Shown here piece by piece: positions 45,801 to 58,265 of a stretch of DNA of 64,000 bases. A program made the translations under genes and the position numbers. The stretch is from NCBI GenBank assembly GCA_003024785.1, contig PUQB01000033.1:1-64000 (forward strand), written 5' to 3'. The notes beneath the pieces are model-generated. The model saw nothing but the letters and a program-made list of their open reading frames with translations. It did not search any database and was not told the DNA's origin. Positions within the stretch are counted from its first letter, which is position 1; every line of letters starts with the position of its first letter. This DNA is from Selaginella tamariscina (taxonomy: Eukaryota > Streptophyta > Lycopodiopsida > Selaginellales > Selaginellaceae).

Positions 45801-46030
45801 TTTACAAACACATATACACATGTACACACTAAATCACAGCATGCACACGTGGACACTTATACACACATACAGCTAAATCATAGCATGCACACGACACATG
45901 TACACACACTAAATCACAGCATGCACACGTGGACACATATATACACGTACACACACTAAATCACAACATGCACACGTGGACACATATACACACGTACACA
46001 CACTAAATCATAACATGCACACGTGGATGT
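45801..46030. repeat. Minisatellite of about 47 bp with G-box cores, upstream of the DRB gene
   Basis: About five tandem units of ACACACTAAATCACAGCATG plus CACACGTGGACACATATACACACGTAC. Each unit carries CACGTG, the plant G-box, or a close variant. It ends about 255 bp before the first recognised DRB exon. Confidence 0.85.
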
Positions 46031-46286
46031 TCACGCTCTAATTGTTGTTTTAGAGAGTTTTAGGTTAGGGTTACACTCTTATGATTCGGCATTTCATTTT
46101 TGACAGAAGTTTTCTTTTTTTTTATAAAGCTTCAAGGAGAGGTAATTTTTGAGTTCATATGCTGTATACATGTTTCGATCTTATACTAAAATCAGTGAGC
46201 GGCATAATTAAGATTAAGAGGGTAATAATTTTAGGGAAATTTGTATATGAAATAAACTTTGATAATAACAAATAATTTAAATGCAG

Positions 46287-47494
46287 ATGTATAAGAGTAG
46301 ACTGCAGGAGATTACACACAAGAAGTTGTGGGCCGTCCAGTTTACCAGCACGTAAGAGTAGGGCCGTTAAACAGTCCTCGGTTTAAGGCTGTTGTTGAAG
46401 TCAATGGGTCAAAATATGAATCTGATCTTGGTACATATATAGAATATATATATATATATATATATCATAGCAGCTTATATATATTTGTGTAACAGCTTAC
46501 CCAAATACATATATACATACATACATATATATTTTTATTTATGTATACATACATACATACATGTGTGTTACATTGAAACAGGATTTGACAATCTCAAGGA
46601 AGCCGAGAATGCTGCTGCAAAAAAAGCTATAGAAGCAAACGGTGAAAGCTTCTCAACCACAATCTATGGTAAAGTAAAATAAAAATATAAAGAAAATTTA
46701 CAAAATTACAAGATTCAAATATACAAAATTTACAAAGAAAATTTTCAAAAACAATCATATAACACCCAATTGTGCTAGTGTATTAAGCTTTAGAGGGTCA
46801 TTCTATCTTATTATTGTTTTATAGTATGCATAAATAAAGCAAATATCATTGCTTACACTTGTATTGATTTTCGTTTATTATTGCAGTTATATACTGGGCT
46901 AGTGAAGACTAGACTGCAACAGTATACTCAGGAAAATGGTCTTCAACGTCCAGTGTATTCAGTAATTGAAGCTGCCATAAAAAATCCTCCAATGTACACT
47001 GGGACAGTGGAGATTAATGGATTCAAGTACATTGGAAGCTATGCAACAAGCCAAAAACAAGCTGAAATTGGTGCAGCAAGAGTTGCTATGATCTGCATCG
47101 AACAGGATCAAAGTAAGTTTCACATGTTTAGTTTTTTCAGTTAATCTGTGTAAATTATTATAATTTAGGTATACGGAAAATCTAAGAAGAAGAGAAGAAT
47201 TCATCAAGAGTTGAGGCATGGTAAAAATTGTGATAGAAGTAAATTATAAGTAGAATCTCTTTGGATGCTGTGACATGTTTGTTAACAGGTACTAGAAGAA
47301 CCAAGGTACAGAAAACAGATGCAGATAATAATTCAAAACAAGCACGAGGATATGCCAATGCTAATTTACGAGAGATTCCATGCCAGCAACAACGTGCACA
47401 AATGTATCCTCCTAGTGTTTTCCCTCCTGCTCCATATGGTTACTATCCTCGTTCTCGGTCGTACACTCCACCTCAGCCACATTATTATTTTTAA
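46287..47494 (+). CDS. Double-stranded-RNA-binding protein (DRB/HYL1-like), four exons, possible frameshift in exon 1
   Basis: Exons: 46287-46430, 46582-46673, 46887-47112 and 47289-47494; about 222 residues. It has two dsRNA-binding domains. The first runs from MYKSRLQEIT through VYQHVRVGP, FKAVVEVNGSKYES and AENAAAKKAIEA. The second reads LVKTRLQQYTQENGLQRPVY, YTGTVEINGFKYIG and AEIGAARVAM. A short Tyr/Pro-rich tail follows. Plant DRB proteins assist Dicer-like enzymes in small-RNA production. One base appears to be missing near 46337 in the first domain (GGCCGTC-CAGTTTACC), which would stop translation at once; it may be a real lesion or a sequence error. The start follows TTTAAATGCAG, so 46287 could instead be an internal exon. 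It is the only host-like gene recognised here. Confidence 0.75.
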
Positions 47495-47639
47495 TTTTCT
47501 TATTTGTTCTGGGTTTCAATAAAAATATTTTATTTATGAAAACTATATTCATCCATCAACTCAAAATAAACTCCAAACATTATAAATGATAAGATACGGT
47601 TCATGAGTTATTCCTAGATTATAACTAACATATTCTACT

Positions 47640-49270
47640 TACGCATGGTGGGTTGGGTTTGAATTCCGACCAACCAACTAGAAAATTACATAAATGTCTA
47701 TGTAATTTTCTTACCCAGTTTCTTTACTGCAACTATAATTGCATTATATTTACTTCACAAGTAGATGAAGTCACACTATGCCACTTCTGGAACACCATGA
47801 TACAGCTCCCCCTATGTACATATACACCACCTCGTTTGTGATTTATTATCATTAAGTCTCTAGCCCAATCATTGTCAACAAGCCTTAGACTTTGGTCCTC
47901 CCTCACATACCATATTGCTAAGTCTTTAACAAAGAATTTGAACCACAGGATACCAATGCTTAAGTGCAGGTTTTAACATGTACCTCCTCACATTAACAAC
48001 ATAAGAACTACAACATACCAATGCTTAAGTTCATGTTTTAACATGTACCTCCTCACTAGCAACATAAGCTAAAATATCAAGATGATTAGAATTTGCTAAA
48101 TACATTAAGGCTCCTACAATATTTTGATACGGTTTATCAAACATCTAGCATCTTGGTGCCAAACTCTTAGAGAGTTCAAATTTGGAGTTCTACACTACAT
48201 GTGTATGGACAATCCGTATTAAAATATGTTGAACAAACCTGTCTAATATAGTATCTATATATTTTCTTTGATGCAAATATATAATATGCTCATATTTATT
48301 ACTTAATATTTTCAATCTTAAACAATATGTAAGTTTACTTAAATATGAAATTTTAAACCTACTTATAAGTTTAAATTTGATGTTTTGGAGAATATTCTTA
48401 GTGGCAGCAAGAATGAGATCATTTACGTATATGATAATTATGCATATAAAAGATGTGTTTCTAAATATATATGAAACGTGTGTACTCTGCCATATATAAA
48501 TCTATTTAACTTACAAATAAGATACTCTTGATCCTGAATCTCAAAAATATATGGTTGTTTCCTATGTAAGTTCACCATTTTAAAATGCATTCTTTTCATA
48601 CATTGGATAAGTTTCAAATTTAACTTTGTTGCAATTGCAAGTATAATCTCAAAATAAAAATTAATTTTGCAATAAGAAAAAAATTTATGTATAATCAAAC
48701 TCCTTTGTCACAAAATGAGCTTTAAACTTGTCGACTTCCATCGTCACAGTACTTAGGACTTTGTACACCCATTTGCAAGTGATCACATTTCTCCCATTTG
48801 GCAACATTGTATAAACTTAAGTTTGATTTGCCATTTAGACATCAAATTCATCTTGCATAGCAACATGCCACTTATCCACTAAGTGTTTTATGTAAAGTTT
48901 CTAACTCATTTACAACATTAGTAAATTAAAAGTAATAAACTGAAGGTAATCTTGTTATTCTTTTAACGATGCAAGTCTAACTTGTATTGTCAAGCACAAC
49001 TCTTTATTTTGTTACCATAGGGGTATTTCCTACCCTTAACAGTTTCAAATTCGTATTTGGGAGGTCTTATCAAGTGAACGTTCCAAGAGTTAAAAGGTTG
49101 AGGCATGTCTCCAACCTCCTCCTTCACATCAAACTAAGAGTAACACTCATAGCTAAATAGGATATTTGTGTCTTTATCCAACTATGGGTGTGGATCTTAA
49201 CTGACAGGTTCTTTTTACGAAGTTTCTAAGAGTTCAGAGAGGGGTTATAGAGATGGCATATGTGAGTCAC
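47640..49270 (-). mobile_element. Ty1/copia pol remnant
   Basis: Read on minus with many frame breaks. At about 48840-48740 it shows LPNGRNVITCKWVYKV. It then shows FEIQDQEYLICKLNRFIYG (near 48510-48550), YVNDLILAA (near 48390-48430, the YVDD box with Asp changed to Asn), YQNIVGALMYLANSNHLDIL (48040-48130) and RNase H-like sequence near 47690-47900. The order is copia RT then RNase H. No LTRs were identified. Copy dead. Confidence 0.8.
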
Positions 49271-49646
49271 ATTCGTGGCACTAGGTGTAACTCTTGAATT
49301 TGAGGAGCTATGGTGAGATAGCCCACATCTTAAAAAATAGTGTGACATGAAAATGTGACATTAGGCTAAATGGCACACGGTATAATGTTGAAGCACACCT
49401 TTGAGGTTGCCTCATGGGCTTAATGTCAAGGAGTTGAGTACTTTAACAAGCAAGCGTGCTTGTGCTCACATAAAGGTATTAAGCCTTGGGCATTTGCTCA
49501 AGGTCCACTCGAGGGAGGTTAGATCTCATAACTGGATGTGTTATTGGCTCACTCGGTTGGAGGGGAAGGTGTTCTACTTGGATCTAAGGATTAAATGACC
49601 TAATCTCATTAGCAATAGCCCATTCGTGAGACAATCACAAGGTTGT

Positions 49647-49974
49647 TGTGACAATTGAACTTCATCACACAAATACAAATACGGATACGAATACATATAC
49701 GAATATGAATATGGATAAGGATATAAATAAGTATATAGATAAGGATATAGATAAGGATCATTAAAATTAACCAAGTTCAAGATAAGGATACGGATATGGA
49801 TAAGGGTCACTAAAATTAACTAAGTCTAGATTTGCCTTTCCTTATAGTATATAAGGGTAAACATGATCAGGGTGAAACATCCTGATTTAAAGCTAGTTTA
49901 GGAGCTAAGCCTCTTGTCTTGTTTTGATCTCTGTAAAACATTTTGTTTCATTTATTCTTGGCTTGGTTTTTGGC
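49647..49974 (+). repeat. 5' LTR of gypsy-2
   Basis: 328 bp, rich in GGATA(C/A)GAATA(T/C)-like hexamer repeats in its first half. A TATAGTATATAAGGG box near 49844 is a plausible promoter. It differs from the 3' LTR by many substitutions and indels, so the insertion is old. Confidence 0.85.
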
Positions 49975-50094
49975 AGTTTAAACAGGAATACTTTTTCATT
50001 CCTTGATTTTGAGCTCTATAGCTTAAGAATCAACGGTTACGATAGGATCTACAATGTTAATCATTCTCATCATGGGTTTTAGAATCAAAAGTCA

Positions 50095-50760
50095 GTCTAC
50101 CCAACCAAGTTTGATGGCTCAAGGTCACAATTTTGGGGTTTCATGAATCAAGTTCAGATGGTCTTTTGATTACACCTACACTGATACCTTATGGTTATAG
50201 CATAAGTGGGTCTTGTATCACTAGTGCAACTTTTGAAATCATGGGCTACATTTTTCTAAGCCTTTAAAGCTACCTTCGGCAATCTTGACCATGAATGCAT
50301 TGTGGTAATCAAGTTTTGACAACTATGGCAAGGTTCTTATGCAGCATCCAAATATGCTTTTGATTTTTTATTAATTTCATGTAATGGACATTGCCCTTCG
50401 TGATCAATTTAGGGAAGGTCTTCGTGATGATGTCAAGGATCTCCTACTGACTCTCAAGGATCTCCTACTGACTCTCAAGGACCCAAATTCTATGGACAAA
50501 GCTATTACTCAGGCAATTTGTTGTGACAATTGATTTTTTGAGCGACACCAAGAGAAATGTTCTTGACAAATATTTTGACTATGAGGACCATTGAAACTCA
50601 AGTTGTGCGACAATGACATCTTTAAACAAACTTATGTTTATACTGTGATAAGGACAAACATTGAATTACTAGGTACCCAAATCGATAATGAATTCAAGCT
50701 AAAGTGGTGGATGGTCCCTCGGCTGAATTAGGAAATGAGGAGGTCTAGTCTAAAAGGAGC
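50095..50760 (+). pseudogene. Gypsy-2 gag remnant
   Basis: Starts with QPTKFDGSRSQFWGFMNQVQ, the usual gag opening of plant chromoviruses. Frames are broken after about 30 residues and no zinc knuckle is readable. Confidence 0.6.
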
Positions 50761-50879
50761 ATTCTAATTGGACTATTGCAAATCTGCTCCAAATATCTCT
50801 TCCTCAATGGTTGTTCTACATGTCATCCCGGCAACAAATACCAGCAAGCCCTTTCTTCATTTGATTATTATCTCGACAT

Positions 50880-51180
50880 TTAACGTTATTCAAGTTAATG
50901 TAGTAGCTTTACTGGATGTGGTATAACCAACAACTTGACTGACTGCCTTTTCGTCCAACAACATAATATAAAGCTTTGTTTGCATTCCGATTCAATTAAG
51001 TTGATAATTGCTAATGAAAGACCAATGACATTTGGCGATATTACTAAAGAAATGGTGTCTTTCACGGTCACTCTTGGTAATATCTTGTGCTTGATCTCCT
51101 TCAACGTCACTTCAATTCCCAACACTCTTGTTATTCTTGGTTTTCCTTGGTTTGAGACCCTTAATTCACAAATTGATTAA
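50880..51180 (+). pseudogene. Gypsy-2 protease remnant
   Basis: The ORF ends with a segment resembling the VILGxPWL part of gypsy retropepsins (LVILGFPWFETL near 51130-51160). The active-site DSG is replaced or out of frame (CGITNNLTD near 50920). Confidence 0.55.
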
Positions 51181-51219
51181 ACAACTCGTACCTTGGTTGT
51201 TTTTACTCTAGCTTTTGTT

Positions 51220-51440
51220 CCATCTTTGACTCTTGGCTGTATCTTGGTAACTTGGCTCTTGGCAATACCTCTGCAATTCTGACTCCTAGCTGTGTCTCAG
51301 CAACTTCGGCTCTTGGTAGTATCTCTACAACTCCAACTCCTGGTTGTATCTTAGCAACTCCAACTTCTAGTTGCATTTTAACACATTTGGTTCCTGGCAG
51401 CATTTTTGCATCTTCGTCTTTGGTTCTGACTCCACTTCAG
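51220..51440 (+). repeat. Imperfect tandem repeat in the gypsy-2 protease-RT spacer
   Basis: Degenerate units of about 30-45 bp with CAACTYSRRCTCCTGGYTGT and GGCTCTTGGYARTATC. They encode a Thr/Pro/Ser-rich stretch. Probably a linker. Confidence 0.6.
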
Positions 51441-51639
51441 CTTTGGTTCTAACTTCATCTCAATCTCTGCTTTGATCACAACTCTAGCATGGCAATGTCT
51501 TGCGTCTTTAAAGACATCAGCTCTGACTTTGACTTTGACTCTAACAACATCCCTAATCTATATTCTCGACTATTTCATTGCCAAAATTTATCAATGCTAG
51601 CTGTACTCAACCGAACACAGTTTTTGCTATGATGGTGAT

Positions 51640-52960
51640 CCGATTTCAGCATTTGCTCCTAGTTTCTTGCCATCTGCATACCATGAGTTTATGAATATAT
51701 TCAACAAGGTCCAAGCCATTCATCTTCCTGAACATCGTTCGTATGATTGTCTGATTGATATTATTGAAAATAAGACACCTCCATTTGGTCTAATTTATGA
51801 TCTTTCTCCACTCGTGCTTGAAGCTTTCCAGGACGATAATCTAGCTACCAATTTCATTTGTCATTCCAAGTCTTTATCTTGTGCCCTTATCTTCTTCGTT
51901 AAAAAAAAGGACGGGTCGACTATTGTGAGTTGAACAAGATCATCATTCATAATCCGTATTATTTACCTCTATCTCCGAGATTCTTGAGCATCTTCATGGG
52001 GCTCGTTACTTTATGAAAATTGACCTTCGAGGTGCTTGCAATCTGCTCTATTTGCCATGGTGATGAATGGAAAACTATTTACGTATACACTATGGGCATT
52101 TTGAGTACACATTGATGCCTTTTGGGTTCACTGATGCCCTTGTAGTTTTTTAGCATATGGCCAACGACATCTTTCACGACTTTTTTGATTGGTTTGTGAT
52201 TATTTACTTGGACGACGTTCTTATTTTTTTGAAGACAGAGGAGGAACATTAGCAACACATTCATTAGGTTCTAGACATATTTCGGCAACATGGTCTCTAT
52301 GCCAAGTTGGAGAAGTGTTATTTTCACCAAGAATAGGTCGAGTTTCTTGAATACGTGGTGTCATGCACTGGAATCTCCATGGACCCGGCAAAGGTGCACA
52401 TAGTTCTTGAGTGGAAAATGCTGAAGTCAACTCGAGACGTCCAATGTTTTCTCGGCTTTGCTAATTTCTACCGATGTTTCATTAAGGACTTATCCAAATT
52501 ATATTTCCATTGAATTAGCTCACTAAGAAGGAAGTTCCATTCAAGTGGTATATGGAGGCTGAGAACGCGTTTATCAAACTCAAGTTTGCTTTTACCTCAG
52601 CTCCAATCTTGCTTCAAATTGACCCGGTCAAACCCTTTGTGATGGAGATAGATGCATCTAACTTTGCTTTGGGTGTTATTCTGTATTAGTATGGTTCTGA
52701 CAACGATCTACACCCCATAGCATTCCACTCATGCAAGTTCATAACTGTGAAGATCAACTATGAGATTCATGACAAGGAACTTCTAGCTATTATGGATTGC
52801 TTTTAAAAGTGGCAAAGGTTTCTTGAAGGTTCCCCTTACAAGGTAACTGTCTTCACTAATCATCAGAACTTGGTTTACTTTTCTCAGGCTCAAGTTCTAA
52901 ATCAACGTCAAGCTCATTCAACCCATTAGATCTCTCTCAGTGCGACTTCAAGATCAAGTA
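51640..52960 (+). pseudogene. Gypsy-2 reverse transcriptase and RNase H remnants
   Basis: LPSAYHEFMNIFNKV..LPEHRSYDCLID opens the RT. HGARYFMKIDL, GHFEYTLMPFGFTDA and IIYLDDVLIF (YLDD intact, 52204-52215) follow, then [11 protein letters not shown] and an RNase H with ASNFALG-like sequence near 52650. Stops and a GYHQ-region deletion break it. Unlike the other RT remnants here, the catalytic YxDD is unchanged. Confidence 0.85.
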
Positions 52961-53239
52961 TTGACCTAGCACTTAGTAAGTTCAATCCACAATGAACATA
53001 TTTGGTGTCACATTGGTGATGTGGAATTTGACCAACAAAAGCAAGTGGTACTTGGTCTCAAACACCTCCAAGCACTCGCCATTTATGTTGCACCTTTTGA
53101 CTCCAACCTTCTTGACACTATCTGCTCTAAACTTGTCTCCGATCCAATGGCTCAGATATCTTAAGTCACCTCGCAGGTAACACTCCGTCCGTCTCATGAG
53201 CTAACTACAATTTGTTTTGATTTACCAACAATTTGCTTC

Positions 53240-54130
53240 TCCATAATGACTTGGTTTATGTTCCACAGTGCTTCAATCTCATCATGACACTCTGCTTGCT
53301 GGTCACTTTGGCATTACAAAAACAATGGAACTAATCAGCCGTAACTATTGATACCCCAACTATGCCAATCGATGGAAGAGTTTATTCGTACTTGTGACAT
53401 TTGTGCTCACTCTAAAATTCCTTGTCATCACCCGTATGGTCTCCTCCAACCGCTTCCAGCTTTAATAATGCCTTGGTTTTGCACCTCGATGAACTTTATG
53501 ATTGATTTACCACCAACTCAAGGATTTAACATTGTTCTCATTGTTGTGGACCATTTTATTAAGATGGCTCACTTCCTATCATGTACAAAGATTATTTTCA
53601 GTGAAGATACATCTGACTTAGTTATGAAGGACATTTTTTAGCTACACGGACTCCCCAACAACATTGTCAGTGATCGTGATCCATAGTGTATAGCTAAGTT
53701 CAGGCAACAACTTCTTGAGCTACTCAAGATCAAGAGGTTGTTATCTTCGGGTTATCATCCAGAATATGATGGTCAATTAGAATGCACCTCGAACAGTATT
53801 TATGGTGCTTCATCAACTACCAATAGGATGATTGGTTACTGCTATTGCCCTTAGCTGAGTTCTCCTACAACAACTCCAAGCATGCGTCATCTGGTATGTC
53901 ACCCTTCTATGCCTTCATAGGTCAACATCCACGATGGAGTTTTGATATGCCTAAGAGTTCGATAAATCCATCTACCAAAGATCGACTTGACCATCTCCAA
54001 TTTGTCCAAGCTATGCTTCATCAATATCTTCTGAAGGCACATGAACATCAGAAGATAGTTACCAATTGGTATCATAAAGACAATCCGTTTTATCAGATTG
54101 GTGAGCAGGTCTGGCTTCTTCAATGCAACA
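53240..54130 (+). pseudogene. Gypsy-2 integrase remnants
   Basis: Zinc-binding tail CDICAHSK near 53395. Core with SMNFMIDLP (first catalytic Asp region, SMD to SMN), VVDHFIKMAHF, LPNNIVSDRDP and SGYHPEYDGQLE. C-terminal part EFSYNNSKHASSGMSPFYAF at 53845-54144. Several stops. Confidence 0.85.
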
Positions 54131-54159
54131 TTAAAACTATGTGACCTTGTGGGAAGTTT

Positions 54160-54520
54160 GTGTTATCAGTGGCATCTCATATCAACAATGTGGCTTATCG
54201 ATTGAAGCATCCTTCTTCGATGCACATCCATCCGGTATTCCATGTTTCTCTTCTTGAGCCATACTATTCAAACACACTACTTGGTCAAGCCTTACCACCT
54301 CCAGCTCTAATTACAGTTGACAATGATTTGGAATATGAAGTCACAAAATCTTGGACTCTAAATTCCTTTGCCGTCAACTTTATTACTTGGTCAACTAAGT
54401 TGGCAACCCTCTAAGTGATCATTCTTGGGAATTCGTAATGAATTTGCAACATGCTCATGACACCGTCAACAAGTTTCATCGCAAGTATCTGAACAAGCAT
54501 GACTCTCGAAGGAGGGAGAT
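54160..54520 (+). pseudogene. Gypsy-2 integrase end and chromodomain remnant
   Basis: HPVFHVSLLEPY is followed by a chromodomain-like frame: DLEYEVTKS near 54330 and NLQHAHDTVNKFHRKY near 54435-54485. Such domains target insertion to modified histones in chromoviruses. The frame is shifted between the two halves. Confidence 0.65.
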
Positions 54521-54522
54521 GG

Positions 54523-54821
54523 TGTGATAATTTGACTTTGTTACATGAATATGAATATGGATACAAATACAAATACGAATAAGGATACACATAAGGATAA
54601 GGATATGAATAAGGATCATTAAAAGCTAAGTCTAGGATAAGAATATGGATATGGATAAGGGTCACTAAAATTAGTTAAGTCTAGATTTGGCTTCTCTTAT
54701 AGTATATAAGGGTGAACATGATCTATTTGAGTTCAACGTTGATTTAGGAGCTAAGCCTCTTATCTTGTTTTGATCTATGTAATCTAGCTTATTTCATGTC
54801 TTCTCAGCTTGGTTCCTAACA
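54523..54821 (+). repeat. 3' LTR of gypsy-2
   Basis: 299 bp, TG...CA, aligned over its length with 49647-49974, including the TATAGTATATAAGGG box and the GAGCTAAGCCTCTT segment. Confidence 0.85.
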
Positions 54822-54826
54822 GTCGT

Positions 54827-56601
54827 GTACTTAGGGTTATTCAAACCTAGCCTTAAGGAGTTTATTTAGAAAAACACTCGTGTTCGCTTATAGCACACAC
54901 TCGTGTCCTCACTAAGTATGAACCCTAGGTTTAAGATATGACTTTGCCCTTAAGAATTAGTTGTGGTTCAGGGTACCTCTTGTTACCGAAAAGGGGTTGT
55001 AATCCTGGACGAGGGTGATTCCTCAAGGGATAAGTGATAATGCCTAACTCTGTCATGTGGGACATGTCTCCTTGATGGGTTAAGGCAAGAGCGTATCTAG
55101 GTCACCTAGGGCGGAATCCTAAAGTCTACTTGCGTTATTCTTTGGGGTTCAAAGGGTAGTCATTCTAAGAGACTTAGGATAGAATCCTAAGTCTCATGCC
55201 TATTTAGGCATTTAAGTTAGATGCTCAAGGTTGTCTTGAAAGACACCAGATACCACTTGGTAGCCACGTGTTAGCCCTTTGGGTTAAAACCTTGACAAGT
55301 TGCATGTAACTTATTAAAAGCACTCATCTCTAGGAGCTATGTGTCCTTGACAACATCATAAGTCTGATAAGGAATGTTTGCAATGTGTTCCCAGTGAGAG
55401 GAGTAACTCTCATGCACTTAAGTCATTAGCACATACTATTATATAAACACGTAAAACTCACCCATCTTTCCTCTCATCCAACTAAAACTCCATTGCATGA
55501 GTAAAAGATGGCCGATAAACACCTCCCCAATTGAATGTCTTCATTGTGTGAATGTTCCACATGTTCACAAACTCTTGGACACCTACTTGTAACTTTTGAA
55601 AGAGCACAATCTTTCACAATGAGTTTTTTGTATTGGCTTTCTAGAACATTGTGGCTTTTAGCTCCTATAGTGAGATTCGAGAGTGTTATGTAGTGAATTT
55701 CTTGATTTTAGTGGTTTTTGTAAGCGGCTTCTTAGTTTTGAGTGGCTTTCAAAAGTGGTTTTTTAGCTTTGAGTGGCTTTTGAAAGTGGTTATTCTTGTT
55801 AGGTGGTTTTTTAATGTGGCTTTTCATTTTTATGTGGCTTTTGAAAGTGGGTTTTGAAAAAAATATGAGGCCAAGTGGCCTTCATTGTATATTTTGAAAG
55901 TGGTTTTACTTACAATGTGACAAAAACTTAATTCTCATCCACGAGAAGGTATGTAATACTTCCATTTGTAGAACTTGTAACCTACACATTCCACTTGAAA
56001 TTGAACATGGAAAAAAGACCAAAAATGAAAGCTTATTAGCTTATATGTACTAGCCATTTGCACCAAGCACTAGTTCTTTTGCCACAAATATTTTTTGTTT
56101 GGACACTATTGATAGAACAACTGCTAGTTGATGTCTTCGTACTTGAATCACATCATCAACTTGCATTGAAATATAACCATCTTCTCTCTCACCACATAGC
56201 ATAAAGCACTCAAGAGCTGACCACTTCTACTTTGTGTTGTGTGGAATAGCCATTCCCACTAACACCTTCTCTCCATTGATACTACGTTCCTCCAACTAGG
56301 TGACCTCTTGCCATTTGTCTTTTAGAGTTGCTAGATATTATTGCTATTGTTTTCAATCCTACTCATGTTTAAATTTGTATGATGTCACCTGCTATTATCC
56401 AAATTGGATTTCTTCTTGCCCATGTTTGAAGCTCAAATGGGAAATTGCAAGTCACAACCTCCAACGCAATGTTGAAACCTTGCCTAGCCATCACTGGATT
56501 GCTATGAGGGACAATGCATATCTCACTAAGGATATCTTGAACAACTAGAATGCATGTTGAGTCAAAAGTTTCTCGGCCTGGAGCTAATATTTCCCTATAC
56601 C
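54827..56601. other. Intergenic region, no recognised gene
   Basis: Mixed-composition sequence with only short ORFs. At 55650-55920 a degenerate repeat of GTGGCTTTTGAAAGTGGTT recurs about eight times. The complementary CCACTTTCAAAA phrase appears in the duplicated segments near 3290-3420 and 59990-60100. The 56150-56560 part may belong to the neighbouring duplicated gene fragment. Confidence 0.5.
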
Positions 56602-56794
56602 TTGATGAATCACTGGTCGAGATGTCCTCTCATCATAGTGATACCTAAAATTTAAACTCAAAGTTGAGATATATATGTGAAACATTGAATTTCATAAACT
56701 CACTTCTGCAACAAAAATGGCCATAATAGTTTAACAAGAAAATATTATTGAGTTCTACATAGCATATCTCACCTACAAAAGTAAAAATTACTAA

Positions 56795-57690
56795 TACTCT
56801 CAAGGCCGACAAAGTATGAAAAACAAAAAGCAAAAAGTAGTACCAAGATTATCAAGGTCTCTAGTCTCCATTGAAGTCCCACACTTAAAAATTGTCCCAT
56901 GCATGCAAATAGCTTTGTGGTGGTGACATTTGAAATTAAAAACTTTCCCTTTATTGAAGCCCAAGCCTTTCATTCTAGACAATGCCTCCAACCACAAAGT
57001 GGTTATCCGGCGACCTTTCTACATGCCAACCAGCACTCCCACTTTTGCCAAGAGGTTCCTCTAGTCTTTATTGCCATAATATGAACACTTGCTCCATAAC
57101 TCCACTACTTTCTCGTCTAACTTAGCCACCACAATCCCATTCTTTATTGGAATTGGAAGTGAGCAACGTACATACCTTAGATGTGCTTTAGTGAATGTGA
57201 GTTCCATTTGCACATTGTTTGTGTCAATTGCATTAAGACCTTTAAAGTCAGCTAGACCTAAAGTATTGCTGGATACACAATATTGGTATATATCATTGCA
57301 TATGTGTCCTTTGCCTAGAGCATGTAGTAGTGTCGATTGATGGGTTCCAAAGTTCTCAAACTAGAGCACTTCCAATGTGTTGTAATATTCTCAAAATAGG
57401 TCCAACGTTGCAATTGTCTCATTTGTCCTTCTCCAATCATATAGTATCCTTGTCAATTCAGTCAACAAGGTGCATATACGGAAATGGCTACTGTTGATTA
57501 AGTCGTCGACCACATAACCATATATCATTGCATGAAGTCCTGGTGTTCTTATGCATGACAAAATCCCAATCAAGTAAGTGGATGGTATGGCTGCCTTCCT
57601 TTCTTCATGTAGCTCGTCATGCGCTTCAACAAAGTCTCCATCCTTGCCATCACTATTGAGCCTCTTCAATTCTTGTGAATAGATGTTCAT
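56795..57690 (-). pseudogene. Unrecognised minus-strand gene fragment, better copy
   Basis: Two coding-like stretches: 57391-57690 (99 residues, with KRLNSDGKDGDFVEAHDELH and a hydrophobic helical second half) and about 56848-56998 (WLEALSRMKGLGFNKGKVF, then FKCHHHKAICMHG). Between them other frames read KVVELWSKCSYYGNKD and NFGTHQSTLLHALGKGHIC, so the locus was probably continuous coding sequence now shifted. I do not recognise the family, and no catalytic motif is evident. Confidence 0.35.
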
Positions 57691-58265
57691 TAGATTGCTT
57701 TAGCACATTAAGCACCATAGGTGCATCACATCAAATGCTGAAACCTCTAACAAATTTAATATGAAAGCCAACATCAAAGAATACAATAATATTAGCAAAC
57801 AAGTGCAACAAAAGCCACAAAGATGATCAAATTTCCTCTTGGATCTTAGCATGTTGCTCCAATCTAGCATTGTAGGAAGAATGCAAGTGCTTGTAGAAGC
57901 TAGAATTACTCCAATACCTTTCCTTCATTCCATGAGAATTCACACACATCATTGCATTCACAAACATAAATTGTTGAAAAAATCAATCTTCCAATTGGTT
58001 CTTGTAATTACTCTTTAACATATTTGAATTGATGTCACCTCCAAGCTGATCTTGTGACAACCTTGCCATTGACAATGTACTCCCTTGATTGAGTCATTTG
58101 TGTAGCATCATGGTTTTTTTTTTTTTTTTATATAGCAAATTTGGGGCTTTTTTTTTTATGAACTTTCATTCATGCAAGGATTAACAATTTTACCATGGTT
58201 TAAATCACCAAATAAACCATGGTAATATAAATTAACAAATTTTAAACTAATTGAATCCCTTCAAC

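Larger units (their letters stand above)
49647..54821 (+). mobile_element. Gypsy-2: full-length, decayed chromodomain Ty3/gypsy retrotransposon
   Basis: 5' LTR 49647-49974 and 3' LTR 54523-54821, both TG...CA. They are flanked by GTTGT (49642-49646) and GTCGT (54822-54826), a five-base target duplication with one mismatch. A purine tract GGAGGGAGATGG precedes the 3' LTR. In order: gag, protease, RT, RNase H, integrase, chromodomain remnant, all with stops and frameshifts. I saw no convincing primer-binding site. Confidence 0.9.
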
